A stretch of 64,000 nt of DNA, taken from NCBI RefSeq assembly GCF_024158915.1, contig NZ_JAMZGF010000016.1:30745-94744 (forward strand). The letters run 5' to 3'. The notes beneath the pieces were generated by a model that saw only the letters and a list, made by a program, of their open reading frames with translations, searched no databases and was not told the DNA's origin. The translations under genes and the position numbers were made by a program. This DNA comes from Chryseobacterium sp. S0630 (GTDB taxonomy: Bacteria; Bacteroidota; Bacteroidia; Flavobacteriales; Weeksellaceae). Below, one piece after another: positions 26,411-37,600 of this stretch (position 1 is the stretch's first letter; each line of letters begins with the position of its first letter).

Positions 26411-27033
26411 CAAACTTCACCTTTTCAACAATTTAACATCTACATAATTATATCTTACCGCCTACACTTAAGTAGTATTATTATATTATCTCAACGGCTT
26501 ATATCTACAGGATATTTTTTTAAAACATGGTTGAATAATATACTTTTACAAAAAGAAAATTCATCTTTATAATTCTCACACCAGGATAAAATACAAACAC
26601 ATGATAAAAATTAAACCAACACTTACATGGTTATTTCCTTTATTAAGAATTACTTCTATTACCACTCAGGCAAATGACAGCTAACTTTAAATAGAAGTTT
26701 AAATATTTTTTTACGATTCACCGAAGACTATCTTTTTCTTTATTTTGAAGAAGAGGAAAAAGTCATAAATCTCATTTCATTTTTTTTATTAACATTACTG
26801 TTTTATGAATTTCGAAATAATATTAATTTATTCTTAAAAATACCTATCTGTTTATTTATCAAAAAGATAGAAAAAATTCACAAATAATTCAAATTAAATC
26901 ACAATATATTGATTAATTTTGTTTAAATTCGCTTTGCTATTTTATCAGATTGATAAAGGTAATTCTTACATTTTAGAACCTTATTCATTGTATATTATCT
27001 TTTTGTAACATACCTAAAAACAAATCTCTTGTT
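26411..27033. other. AT-rich non-coding stretch before the biosynthetic operon
   Basis: About 620 bp between the glsA terminator and the operon promoter. Short open frames here have no coding character and no RNA structure was convincing. It may hold upstream regulatory sites. Confidence 0.35.
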
Positions 27034-27066
27034 TTTGAAATATTTTATTTTTTATTCCTATATTTG
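27034..27066 (+). promoter_or_regulatory. Promoter of the polyketide/glycolipid operon
   Basis: TTTG (27034-27037), 21 bp, then TATATTTG (27059-27066), a good match to the Bacteroidota consensus. It predicts a leader of roughly 510 nt before the first megasynthase gene. Confidence 0.55.
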
Positions 27067-27076
27067 CTTAACATTT

Positions 27077-27104
27077 TTTTAACTATAACTATTTATAGTT
27101 AAAA
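27077..27104. promoter_or_regulatory. Perfect palindrome just downstream of the operon promoter
   Basis: TTTTAACTATAA and TTATAGTTAAAA are 12-bp perfect arms around CTAT. The position, at about +5 to +32 of the predicted transcript, suits an operator. It would also fold as a hairpin at the RNA 5' end. Confidence 0.5.
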
Positions 27105-27341
27105 TTTATAAGATTGTACCGGCCATATTTCTAAGAATAAGGAAACAATAAATATACTTTAATAGCATTTGAACAATTGATATTTTTATATTAAAAAATC
27201 ATTATCAAATAACATTTATAATTGAAGATATACTATTGTTTTATTATTTTTATTTCCTCATAACATCAAATTGTTATTTATACGAATAACATTAGTGTTT
27301 TGCTATGAGATATCATTAACTCTTTCTATACCGTAAATGCT

Positions 27342-27500
27342 ATGAAAAACTTGACCAAAATCAGGCTGATGTCCTTTGAAAAGCCGGATATAATTACTAC
27401 AACCCAAAATCTATCCAAAACCGATAGATTATTAAACAATTATCACAAAACAACACATATTGTTAACGATTTAACAAAAACAATTTTTACTATATCGTAG
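27342..27500 (+). CDS. Short leader ORF resembling a duplicated start of the first megasynthase gene
   Basis: 52 codons (ATG to TAG) in the operon leader. The peptide starts MKNLTKIRLMSFEKPD. The megasynthase encoded 240 bp downstream starts MKKLTIIGLTPFEKPD, so 11 of 16 residues are identical, and 37 of 48 nucleotides match. After that the two diverge. It could be a 5' gene fragment left by a tandem duplication, or an upstream peptide whose translation affects the operon. No other function is visible. Confidence 0.45.
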   Translation: MKNLTKIRLMSFEKPDIITTTQNLSKTDRLLNNYHKTTHIVNDLTKTIFTIS

Positions 27501-27581
27501 CAAAAAGTAATGGTCTTATCGAAAGACCTTGCATTCTGTTATGAAACTCTTGCTATCATTCAATAATTCAATTAACACGCC

Positions 27582-30500
27582 ATGAAAAAATTAACCATTA
27601 TTGGACTGACGCCTTTTGAAAAGCCGGACGTTACTCTTATATCCCGATTGCACCAGGCGGGTGCATTCCCCGTACTAAGTTTAGGAAATGAGCTAACGAA
27701 AGCCCAGGAAGCGTTACATCAACTTGACGAGATAGACGTACCATCGTATGGTATTTATTTTTCTAATGACAATTTCACCACTCTACAGATTCCGGAAAAA
27801 GTAAGATTTGCAATCCTTCCGTTCGGAATGTCTAAACCATTCAATGTACCTGCTATTTATCAGGTAACCAGTTTGGAAGAGGCCAGACAGGCTGAAGAAT
27901 CAGGAGCACAAGGAATCATTATCAAAGGAAATGAAGCGGGTGGATTAGTAGGCTATGAATCCACGTTTGTATTATTCCAGCGTGTGATCAAAGAAATCCA
28001 GAGCATTCCGGTGTGGGTACAGGGAGGAATAGGTCTCCATACCGCCGCTGCCTCAAAAGCTTTGGGAGCAACAGGAATTGTTCTGGACAGCCAGCTTGCT
28101 CTGTTCCCGGAAAGTTCGGTTCCTCAGGATCTGAAAGAAGTATGCTCAAAACTGAATGGTACAGAAACCAAGGTGATCGCTAACCATCGTGTATTGGTAA
28201 GACCCAACTCACCTGCTTTACCTGAAAATGCAACCGCTGAAGATCTGAAACAATACTTTACTGGTTTCGACCTTAGCACATGCTATATCCCTATGGGACA
28301 AGACATTTCGTTAGCCACAGATCTGTATGAAGACTTCAAAACGCTGAAAAAACTTATTTTCGGTCTCAAAGAAGCCATGTATGGACACCTGAAACAGGCC
28401 AAAGCACTTAAAGTAATTGATAAAAACAACGCTTTAGCCAAGGAATTGGGATTACAATATCCTATCGCTCAGGGACCAATGACCCGTGTGAGTGATGTAC
28501 CTTCTTTTGCTAATGCAGTAGCAGATGCCGGAGCATTACCATTTGTTGCCCTATCTTTATTGAAAGGAGAATCTGCAAAATCTCTGGTAATGGATACCAA
28601 AAAACTGGCTGGTGAAAAAACATGGGGTGTCGGAATTTTAGGATTTGCACCACAGGAATTAAGAGATGAACAGACATCATATATATTAGAAGCAAAACCT
28701 CCAGTGGTTTTGATAGCCGGAGGAAGACCTGCACAGGCTAAAGTATTTGAAAAAGCAGGAATAAAATCATTTTTACACGTTCCTTCCCCTGCCCTTCTGG
28801 ATATTTTCCTGAAAGAAGGAGCTAAAAACTTCATTTTTGAAGGACGTGAGTGTGGAGGTCACGTAGGGCCTCTGTCCAGTACCGTTCTTTGGGAAAAACA
28901 AATTGAACGTATTTTAAAAGAAGATCATCCTGAAAACATCAGTGTCTTTTTTGCTGGAGGAATTCATAACGCCTTTTCAACTGCATTTGTTTCCATCATG
29001 GCTGCACCATTGGCTGCAAGAGGAGTGAAAATCGGGGTATTGATGGGTACAGCATATCTGTATACCCACGAAGCAGTAGAAACCGGAGCTATTCAGGAAG
29101 AATTCCAGTCTCAGGCAATGCAGGCGAAGGATACCGTTTTACTGGAAACAGCTCCCGGACATGAAACCCGTTGCTTAAATACAGCTTTTGCCCACCATTT
29201 CAATACAGAAAAAACAAAACTTTTGGCTGCCGGAATGGATAAAAAACAGGTATGGGAACAACTTGAAAAATTAAATGTAGGCCGTTTACGTATTGCGGCT
29301 AAAGGTATAGAACGTCAGGGTGATAAATTGGTTAATATTCCTAAAGATGATCAACTGGACTTAGGAATGTATATGATCGGACAGGTTGCTACGATGCATA
29401 ACCGCGTGATCTCATTAGCCGCCCTTCATCAGAGTGTGGTAGATAATTACGAACATATTCAGGATGCAGCATTGCCGGAAGAACCGGTTTCTGTAGAAAA
29501 ACCTCTGGACATCGCTATTGTAGGAATGGAATGTATTTTCCCGGGTGCTAAAAATCTTGATGAATACTGGAGAAATATCATTTTAGGAAAAGACAGTGTT
29601 ACCGAAGTACCGGATGAAAGATGGAATAAAGAACTTTATTACAAACCGGATTCCAACGAATCGGATGTATCTCATTCAAAATGGGGAGGATTTATTCCTA
29701 AAATTGATTTCGACCCATTGGCATTTGGGATTCCGCCACAATCACTTGCTGCCATTGAACCTACGCAACTTTTAACCTTATTGGTTGCTAAACGTGCAAT
29801 GGAAGATGCTGGATATGGTGAAAAACACATCAACAGAGAAAACATTTCTGTTATTATAGGTGCTGAAGGAGGTAATGACCTTGCCAACAGCTATAGTTTC
29901 AGAGGATATTATAAGCAGGTTTTCGGAGAACTTCATGAAGAAGTAAAAGAAGCCTTCCCACATACTACTGAAGATTCTTTCCCAGGTATTCTGGCGAATG
30001 TAATTGCAGGTAGAATTACGAACAGATTAGACCTTGGCGGTAGAAACTTTACCGTTGATGCAGCATGTGCTTCTTCTTTAGCAGCCATTGATCTGGCTTG
30101 TCAGGAACTTGTCTTAGGAAAATCTGATATGGTTCTTGCGGGAGGAGCAGATTTACATAATGGAATTAATGATTATCTGATGTTCTCCAGCACGCATGCC
30201 TTATCCAGAAAAGGGAGATGTGCCACATTCGATGGTGATGCAGACGGTATTGCCCTAGGAGAAGGTATTGCCATCCTTGTGTTAAAAAGATACGAAGATG
30301 CTGTACGCGATGGTGACAGAATTTATTCAGTAATCAAAGGAGTTGGAGGATCCAGTGACGGTAAAGCGTTAGGCTTAACTGCTCCTAGAAAAATAGGTCA
30401 GGTAAGAGCATTAGAACGTGCTTATTCTCAAGCAGGGATAAGTCCTGCTTCTGTAGGCCTTGTAGAAGCGCACGGTACCGGAACGGTAGTAGGTGACAAA

Positions 30501-33500
30501 ACTGAATTAAGTGCACTGACTAATTTATTCAGCCGCTCAGGAGCTTTACCTGGACAGACGCATTTAGGTTCTGTGAAAACACAGATCGGACATACCAAGT
30601 GTGCAGCTGGATTAGCTGGATTAATCAAAGCTTCGCTTGCTGTATATCACGGAGTAAAGCCACCTACGCTTCACCTTCAGCAGCCTAATGCGTATTATAA
30701 TGCAGAAACCAGTCCATTTGCATTCCACGCAGAAAGTGGATTATGGGGAGAGAAGAACCGTTATGCAGGAATCAGTGCATTTGGATTTGGAGGAACAAAT
30801 TTCCATACCGTTATTGCGAATCATCCAAAACACGATAATTCAATCGCCATGCAGTCGTGGCCTTCAGAATTGTTTGTTTTCCGTGGAGATACGTATGACG
30901 AAGCCAAAGGAGAATCAAGCAAGATTAAAGCTTTATTAGAAATTAATGATGGAATTCCATTAAAAGATATTGCTTACAGTTTAAGCATCAGCTCAGAAAA
31001 GCCAATTCAGTTCAGCATTGTAGCAGACACCGCTGAAGACCTGATGATGAAGCTCGAGCTAGTACTGCTAGGGATTGAGACAAAAGACACTTTTACGGTT
31101 AATAAAAAAGAAGGTAAAGTAGCGTTCACCTTCCCGGGACAAGGCAGCCAGAGAATCAATATGGCTCGTGACTTATTTGTAGTTTTCCCGGCTATGCGTA
31201 AGATTATTGATGAGTATCCTGAACTTGAAAAAGTAGTTTTCCCATCGAAAACGTTTAATGAAGCTGATTTAAAACAACAGAAAGAAACCATTAAAGACAC
31301 CCGTTTAGCACAACCGCTTCTAGGAATTGTAGATCTTGCCTTAGCAAAATTCTTAGAATCATTAGGTATTATCCCTGATATGCTTGCAGGTCACAGCTAT
31401 GGTGAAATACCGGCTTTATGTTTTGCAGGAGTATTTGGAGAGGATAAACTGGTTGACTTAAGTGTTCAGAGAGCGCAGTCTATTTTAAATTCAGTAGAAG
31501 GCGGAGATCCGGGTTCAATGCTGGCAGCAAGTGCCACTGCGGAACGTTTAAAGCCTATTATTGATAAAGTAGAAGGATGCTATCCTGTAAACTTCAATGC
31601 TCCTACACAATGTGTAATTGCAGGAAGTACAGAGGCTATCAATAAATTACTGGAAGTGCTTAAACAGGAAGGTATTTCTGCTAAAAAACTGGAGGTTGCC
31701 TGCGCATTCCACAGCCCATTATTAGCGAAATCCAAAGGTTTGTATGCTGAAGTCTTAAAAGACGTTCCTTTCCAGGAAATGCAGATTCCTGTGTGGTCTA
31801 ATACTACAGCAGAAGTATATCCTTCAAATCCATCAGAAATAAAAGAAAGACTTACTGATCATCTTGTACATCCTGTGAGATTTGTAGAACAGCTTCAAGC
31901 CATGTACAATGATGGTGCAAGAATCTTCATCGAAGTAGGGCCAGGAAAAGTTCTTACCGGATTAACCAAGTCTTGTCTGGAAAAAGATCAGCTTACACTA
32001 TATGTTGAAGACAACAGCCGTAATAAATTCAGTCACCTGCTTTGCATGCTGGCACAATATTTAGGAACTGGCAGAAGCTTTAACATTGATAAACTTTTTG
32101 ACGGCAGAAGCGTTACGATCATTGATCTTAACCAACCTGAGCTTTACAAGAAAAGCCCTGCAATCTGGCGTGTTAACGGGCAGACTGCCCACCCAACCAC
32201 CGGTAATCTGCCATCTAATGGTGCATTACCACTTATAAACCCTATTCCCATGAACAATTTTACGAATAACCCACAGGCACCCGCAACGGAAGCTCAGTCT
32301 ACTGCTGAACGCATGTTGCAGGAATATTTGAACAGCATGAAATTAATGATACAGGCACAGCGTGATGTGATGCTTTCCTTTATGGGACAGAATCCTCAGG
32401 CGTTCCCTGCTCCTGTATACCATTCACCTGCACCAGCTGCTGCACACCAACCTATATCTACCATTCCGGTTCAGCCTGTTCAGCAGGAAAGACCTGTAGC
32501 TGTAGCTCCCGTAAAACAAGCTCCTTCAAGAGATATTAAATCCTTATTACTACAGGTAGTAAGTGACAAAACAGGATATCCTCAGGAAATGCTGGGTATG
32601 GAAATGGACCTGGAAGCGGATTTAAGTATTGATTCTATTAAAAGAGTAGAAATCATCGGAACACTTCGTAACGAACTGGGAACTCTGGGTAACGGAAATA
32701 CCAGTGAAGATACTGTTATGGAACAGCTTGCAGGAATAAAAACATTAAGCGGATTAGTTTCATGGCTTACTGAATTTTCAGGAACTGAATCAACTGCTGC
32801 TCCTGAGAAAAACGGATCAGCCACTGAACCAACAAGTTCAAAACCACAAGCTCAGCCGGCATTCTCTCTTGAAGACCTTCAAAATGCAATCCTGAATATC
32901 GTTAGTGAAAAAACAGGATATCCAAAAGAAATGTTGGGTCTTGATCTTGATCTGGAAGCAGATTTAAGCATAGATTCCATCAAACGTATGGAAATCATCG
33001 GTGATCTTAAAACTAAGATCGGATTTGGTCAAAACCTTGAACAGGCGGATGATGTCATGGAAAAACTGGCTGCTATTAAAACCCTTCGCGGTCTGGCAAG
33101 CTGGATCAGCGAAATGAATGGGGAGACCAGCGAAACTGCTCAGGAAGCACAAGAAACGAACACCGCAGAGCCAGCTCAAAATGTACTTTCACGTCTTCGT
33201 TTTGACATCACTCCTACTGATGCCTCTTTAGTACAAAATACAGAAGTATTACAGGGAAAACGCTTTGCCATTACACAAGATGACAGCCAGCAAACCTCAG
33301 CCATCAAAGATGCATTAGAAAAACATGGTGCCATCATAGAATTAGTAGATACAGACAAAGATCTTTCGACTATTGATGGATTAATTATGCTGGATTTATT
33401 CTCAGCAGCTGACAAACCAAGCATCATCGATCACGTAGATCTGATCAAAAAACTTGATTTTGATAAAGCAAAATGGGTCTATTTGATCTCTGATATTCCT

Positions 33501-34607
33501 GCGCACCTTCAGGAAATTACAGATGCCAGCATATTACGCCATCATCAGGGATATCCGGGCCTTTTCAAAAGTCTGGCAAGAGAATTTGATAATACAACCT
33601 GCAGACTGATCAGCCTGAGTACTCCTCAGGAAGTAGATCAGATTGCTGAAATTGCTTTAAAAGAGATCCTTACCAACGATAAACCTGCTGAAGTTATTTA
33701 TAAAAATGATCAGAGACACAAAGTAAACATCATCCCTTCTCCATTGTCAACAAGCTTGAATGAAGCTCATATCCAGTTAGATCAGAAATCTGTGGTATTG
33801 GTATTGGGAGGCGCACAGGGAATCACTGCCGAGTTGGTAAAACATATGTCTCAGGCCTATCCTTGTACTTATATTCTGGTAGGAAGATCTGCTGATCCAA
33901 GAAAAGAGATTTCTGCGAAAGACTTCGAAGGCATGAAAACCAAAGAAGAAATCAGAGGTTTCTTAATCAAGTCAGGTCAATTCACTTCTCCGGCAGAAAT
34001 AGAAAAAGAAACGACGAAGATTTTCAAAAACAATCAGATCCTGCGCACGATCCGTGATATGGAAGCCCTTGGAAATACCATCATTTACCAATCACTGGAT
34101 CTTTGCGACGAACAAGGTTTAAGCAATCTGATCAGCAGTATCTATGAAAAATACAACCGCCTGGATGGAGTAATCCACGGAGCAGGTCTTTTAGAGGATA
34201 AATTATTCAAACAAAAGACGACAAGCTCTTTCGGACGTGTATTTGATACCAAAGTGAAACCGCTTCGTGTATTGGCAGAACAGCTTCGTTCAGACTGTCA
34301 GTTTGTAGTATTATTCTCAAGTATTGCTTCCGTATACGGTAACAAAGGCCAGACAGATTATGCTGCAGCCAACAGTGTACTGGATGATTACGCGAATGCT
34401 TTAAATAAAAGATTAAAAGGAAAAGTAATCTCTATCAACTGGGGACCATGGAAAGGTGCCGGAATGGTTTCTTCCACCCTTGAATCTGAGTACGAACGCA
34501 GAGGTATTTCCATGATTCCATTGGATGAAGGAAAAGAAATCTTCCTTAACGAGATTAAATACGGAACGGAAAGCCAGGTGCTGATCATGTCAGGAAATAA
34601 TTGGTAA
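27582..34607 (+). CDS. PUFA-synthase-like polyketide megasynthase (NMO-NMO-KS-AT-ACP-ACP-KR)
   Basis: 2341 residues. Residues 1-260 form a degenerate NMO-like barrel (IIKGNEAGGLVGYES). 285-620 is a second, canonical NMO/PfaD-like flavin barrel (IAQGPMTRVSD, FEGRECGGHVGP), the usual enoyl-reductase type of PUFA synthases. KS is at about 640-1080, with active Cys829 in DAACASS and EAHGTGT and IGHTKCAAG for the His residues. AT starts near 1183, with GHSYGE at about Ser1272. Tandem ACPs carry DLSIDSIKR (Ser1685 and Ser1799), the motif typical of PUFA-type ACPs. KR is at about 2065-2330 (VLGGAQGI, FSSIASVYGNKGQTDYAAAN). No thioesterase. It probably builds a long acyl chain iteratively with the next gene, 19 bp downstream. 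Confidence 0.88.
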   Translation: MKKLTIIGLTPFEKPDVTLISRLHQAGAFPVLSLGNELTKAQEALHQLDEIDVPSYGIYFSNDNFTTLQIPEKVRFAILPFGMSKPFNVPAIYQVTSLEEARQAEESGAQGIIIKGNEAGGLVGYESTFVLFQRVIKEIQSIPVWVQGGIGLHTAAASKALGATGIVLDSQLALFPESSVPQDLKEVCSKLNGTETKVIANHRVLVRPNSPALPENATAEDLKQYFTGFDLSTCYIPMGQDISLATDLYEDFKTLKKLIFGLKEAMYGHLKQAKALKVIDKNNALAKELGLQYPIAQGPMTRVSDVPSFANAVADAGALPFVALSLLKGESAKSLVMDTKKLAGEKTWGVGILGFAPQELRDEQTSYILEAKPPVVLIAGGRPAQAKVFEKAGIKSFLHVPSPALLDIFLKEGAKNFIFEGRECGGHVGPLSSTVLWEKQIERILKEDHPENISVFFAGGIHNAFSTAFVSIMAAPLAARGVKIGVLMGTAYLYTHEAVETGAIQEEFQSQAMQAKDTVLLETAPGHETRCLNTAFAHHFNTEKTKLLAAGMDKKQVWEQLEKLNVGRLRIAAKGIERQGDKLVNIPKDDQLDLGMYMIGQVATMHNRVISLAALHQSVVDNYEHIQDAALPEEPVSVEKPLDIAIVGMECIFPGAKNLDEYWRNIILGKDSVTEVPDERWNKELYYKPDSNESDVSHSKWGGFIPKIDFDPLAFGIPPQSLAAIEPTQLLTLLVAKRAMEDAGYGEKHINRENISVIIGAEGGNDLANSYSFRGYYKQVFGELHEEVKEAFPHTTEDSFPGILANVIAGRITNRLDLGGRNFTVDAACASSLAAIDLACQELVLGKSDMVLAGGADLHNGINDYLMFSSTHALSRKGRCATFDGDADGIALGEGIAILVLKRYEDAVRDGDRIYSVIKGVGGSSDGKALGLTAPRKIGQVRALERAYSQAGISPASVGLVEAHGTGTVVGDKTELSALTNLFSRSGALPGQTHLGSVKTQIGHTKCAAGLAGLIKASLAVYHGVKPPTLHLQQPNAYYNAETSPFAFHAESGLWGEKNRYAGISAFGFGGTNFHTVIANHPKHDNSIAMQSWPSELFVFRGDTYDEAKGESSKIKALLEINDGIPLKDIAYSLSISSEKPIQFSIVADTAEDLMMKLELVLLGIETKDTFTVNKKEGKVAFTFPGQGSQRINMARDLFVVFPAMRKIIDEYPELEKVVFPSKTFNEADLKQQKETIKDTRLAQPLLGIVDLALAKFLESLGIIPDMLAGHSYGEIPALCFAGVFGEDKLVDLSVQRAQSILNSVEGGDPGSMLAASATAERLKPIIDKVEGCYPVNFNAPTQCVIAGSTEAINKLLEVLKQEGISAKKLEVACAFHSPLLAKSKGLYAEVLKDVPFQEMQIPVWSNTTAEVYPSNPSEIKERLTDHLVHPVRFVEQLQAMYNDGARIFIEVGPGKVLTGLTKSCLEKDQLTLYVEDNSRNKFSHLLCMLAQYLGTGRSFNIDKLFDGRSVTIIDLNQPELYKKSPAIWRVNGQTAHPTTGNLPSNGALPLINPIPMNNFTNNPQAPATEAQSTAERMLQEYLNSMKLMIQAQRDVMLSFMGQNPQAFPAPVYHSPAPAAAHQPISTIPVQPVQQERPVAVAPVKQAPSRDIKSLLLQVVSDKTGYPQEMLGMEMDLEADLSIDSIKRVEIIGTLRNELGTLGNGNTSEDTVMEQLAGIKTLSGLVSWLTEFSGTESTAAPEKNGSATEPTSSKPQAQPAFSLEDLQNAILNIVSEKTGYPKEMLGLDLDLEADLSIDSIKRMEIIGDLKTKIGFGQNLEQADDVMEKLAAIKTLRGLASWISEMNGETSETAQEAQETNTAEPAQNVLSRLRFDITPTDASLVQNTEVLQGKRFAITQDDSQQTSAIKDALEKHGAIIELVDTDKDLSTIDGLIMLDLFSAADKPSIIDHVDLIKKLDFDKAKWVYLISDIPAHLQEITDASILRHHQGYPGLFKSLAREFDNTTCRLISLSTPQEVDQIAEIALKEILTNDKPAEVIYKNDQRHKVNIIPSPLSTSLNEAHIQLDQKSVVLVLGGAQGITAELVKHMSQAYPCTYILVGRSADPRKEISAKDFEGMKTKEEIRGFLIKSGQFTSPAEIEKETTKIFKNNQILRTIRDMEALGNTIIYQSLDLCDEQGLSNLISSIYEKYNRLDGVIHGAGLLEDKLFKQKTTSSFGRVFDTKVKPLRVLAEQLRSDCQFVVLFSSIASVYGNKGQTDYAAANSVLDDYANALNKRLKGKVISINWGPWKGAGMVSSTLESEYERRGISMIPLDEGKEIFLNEIKYGTESQVLIMSGNNW

Positions 34608-34626
34608 AACGCTGCATAAATTCAAT

Positions 34627-37600
34627 ATGAAAAAAACAGATGTTGCTGTAATTGGTCTATCCTGTGTCTTTCCCGGGGCACAGGATGCCAACACTTTTTG
34701 GCAGAATATTGTCAATAAAGTTGATTCTACCGAGCTCGCTCCGGCAGATCGGATAGATCCTGTTCATTTCAGTGATGCCACAAGTCCCGTTGACCGTTTT
34801 TACTGTCAGCGTGGAGGATTTATCCCTGATTACACTTTCGATCCTACCGCGTTTGGTATTCTGCCATTAGCCGTTGAAGGAACGGAACCTGACCATTTGC
34901 TTACCCTTGATCTGGTACAGAAAGCACTGGAAGATGCAGGCGTATTTCAGAAAAATATTTCCCTTGAAAAAACAGGGATCATTATCGGCAAAGGAAACTA
35001 CACCGGACCAGGAGCTACCCGAGCGATTGAAATTGTAAGAACCGGAGAACAGATTTCTTCATTATTACAAGAGTTGTTGCCTCAGGTTTCTTCTGCAGAT
35101 ATTGAAAAAGTAAAACACGCTTTTCAACAACGTAAAGGACGTTTTGCAGCCGATACCGCCATGGGATTAATTCCCAATCTTGTTGCTTCTCTTGTTGCTA
35201 ACCGCTTCAATTTAGGAGGCGCTGCATTTACAGTAGATGCCGCTTGTGCCTCTGCTTTGATTGCTGTAGATCATGCTGTACAGGAACTTCAGAGAGGTCG
35301 TTCCGATATCATGATCGCAGGAGGCGTACACACAGGGCAGAACGCTGCTTTCTGGAGTATTTTTGCCCAGCTGGGAGCTATGTCCCGCCAACAACAGATC
35401 AAGCCGTTCAGTATGGATGCAGATGGTCTGTTAATTGGGGAAGGTTGTGGTTTTGTAGTCTTAAAAAGACTGGAAGATGCCGTTCGTGATCAGGATAAAA
35501 TCTATGCCGTGATCAAAGGTGTAGGCGTAAGCAGCGATGGCACCGGAACCAGCGTGATGAGCCCATCCGTAAAAGGTCAGTTAAAGGCTTTAGAACAGGC
35601 GTGGATCAACGCAGATTTAGATAAAAATAAAGTGGGATATCTTGAGGCTCATGGCACAGGAACACCCCTTGGAGATAAAACAGAACTTCAGACCTTAGCT
35701 CAGTTCTTCGGAAAAGAAGAAACAGCTCAGGCTGCGGGTATCGGATCTGTAAAGTCTAATATCGGGCATGCTATGCCAGCAGCAGGAATTGCAGGATTAA
35801 TTAAAACTTGTCTTGCCTTACATCATGATACTTTACCACCAACCTTATATTGCGAAAATCCAACTTCGGAGATGCAGAATACAAGGTTTGAGCCTGTACA
35901 GGAAGCCAAAAACTGGTCAAAAACAGGACTGCCAAAAGTAGCTGCAGTGAATGCCTTCGGATTTGGAGGAATCAATGCTCACGTTGTTCTTGAAGGCTAT
36001 GATATGCCGAAAAAAGATCAGGTATTGATCTTGGCAAGACCTACCCATGAAGCATTGCTTTCAGCATTACAAAATAATGAAACAGCAATTGGTGAAGGAG
36101 ATTTCAGGGTTGCTATATTCGATCCAACGCCTGCAAGACTGGAAAAAGCTATTAAAATTGTTTCCAAAAATATCACATGGAAAAACAAACAGGATATCTG
36201 GTACACTTCTACCCCATTATTAAAAGATGGTGGTAAAGTAGCCTTTGTATTTCCTGGATTAGATGGTCTGGCAAAAGGTGAGGTAGAAACGGTAAGCCGT
36301 TATTTCGGATTATCAGCGCCTATAGAAACAGAAGGTGAAGGACTTTTAACCGATGCTTTAAACATTTTCAACAACTGCAGTATCCTTGATAATTCACTGA
36401 AAAAACTGGGAATTATTCCGGATATGAACGCAGGACACAGCTTAGGAGAATGGCTGGCAGGTTATTCATCCGAACTGGCAGAAGCGAATTCTGTAAAAGC
36501 TTTAATTGATGTACTGAATCCTGAAACTTTTGAATTAAAAGATTCGAAATTCATCGCTATAGGAGCCGGAATTGAGGTGATAAAACCTTTTATTACAGAG
36601 ATTTCAAACCTTTATGTTTCCAACGACAACTGCCCTAATCAGGTGATTCTTTGCGGAAGCAATGCAGCGCTGGATGAATTGGTTCCTTTATTAAAAGCAA
36701 AACAGATCTTCCATCAGGTATTGCCGTTCCAGTCCGGATTCCACTCTCCTTTTATCGCGGATAAACTGGATGTGATCCTTGCGGGAATGGAAAAAGCACA
36801 GTTCCAGCAGACGAAAATTCCATTGTGGTCTGCTACCACATTAGAACCTTATCCTGCAGATCAGGCAGCGATCAGAAAACTCAGTGCCGAGCATTTGGTA
36901 GAACCTGTTCGTTTCCGTGAACTGACAGACAAATTATATGAAGAAGGTGCCAGAGTCTTCATTCAAGTCGGAACTGGCGGTCTGATTGGATTTATTGATG
37001 ATACTTTGAAAGGAAAAGCTTTCAGTACCATCGCTTCCAGCGTTCCTACCCGTTCAGCATTAGCTCAGTTACAGCGTGTAGTCGCTTCTTTATTTGTAGA
37101 AGGGAAAATAATTGCTCTTGACTTTTTAGAAATTCAGAATCATTCGAAAAGAGCTTCTGGAAAAGGCATTAAATTGGAATTAGGTTCACCTATTGTACGT
37201 AATTTTAAAGAAGTAAAAGCGTTAGCTCAATCTTTTGACACGCCAAAACAATATACAGCGACAGCTTCAGCTATTGCCACAAAAAGTGGTCATCCACTGG
37301 TACAGGCATTCCAGGATAACGTTGCCGATATGATCCGTATGCAGGAAGAAGTATTGACTTTATTCCAGAATCGTCCGGAAATCACCATCCAAAGACCTGC
37401 ACCTGTAGCTCCGGCAGCTCCACAACCCGTAAGAAGTACAACCTTCACAAAAGATCTGTACGTAACACTGGAAAGTCATCCTTACCTGATCGATCACAGT
37501 TTATTGAGACAGCCAAAAGGATGGGCTCATGTAGCAGATATGGAACCGGTCATTCCGATGACGATGATCTTTGAACAGCTTGCAGAAATTGCAGAAGCGG

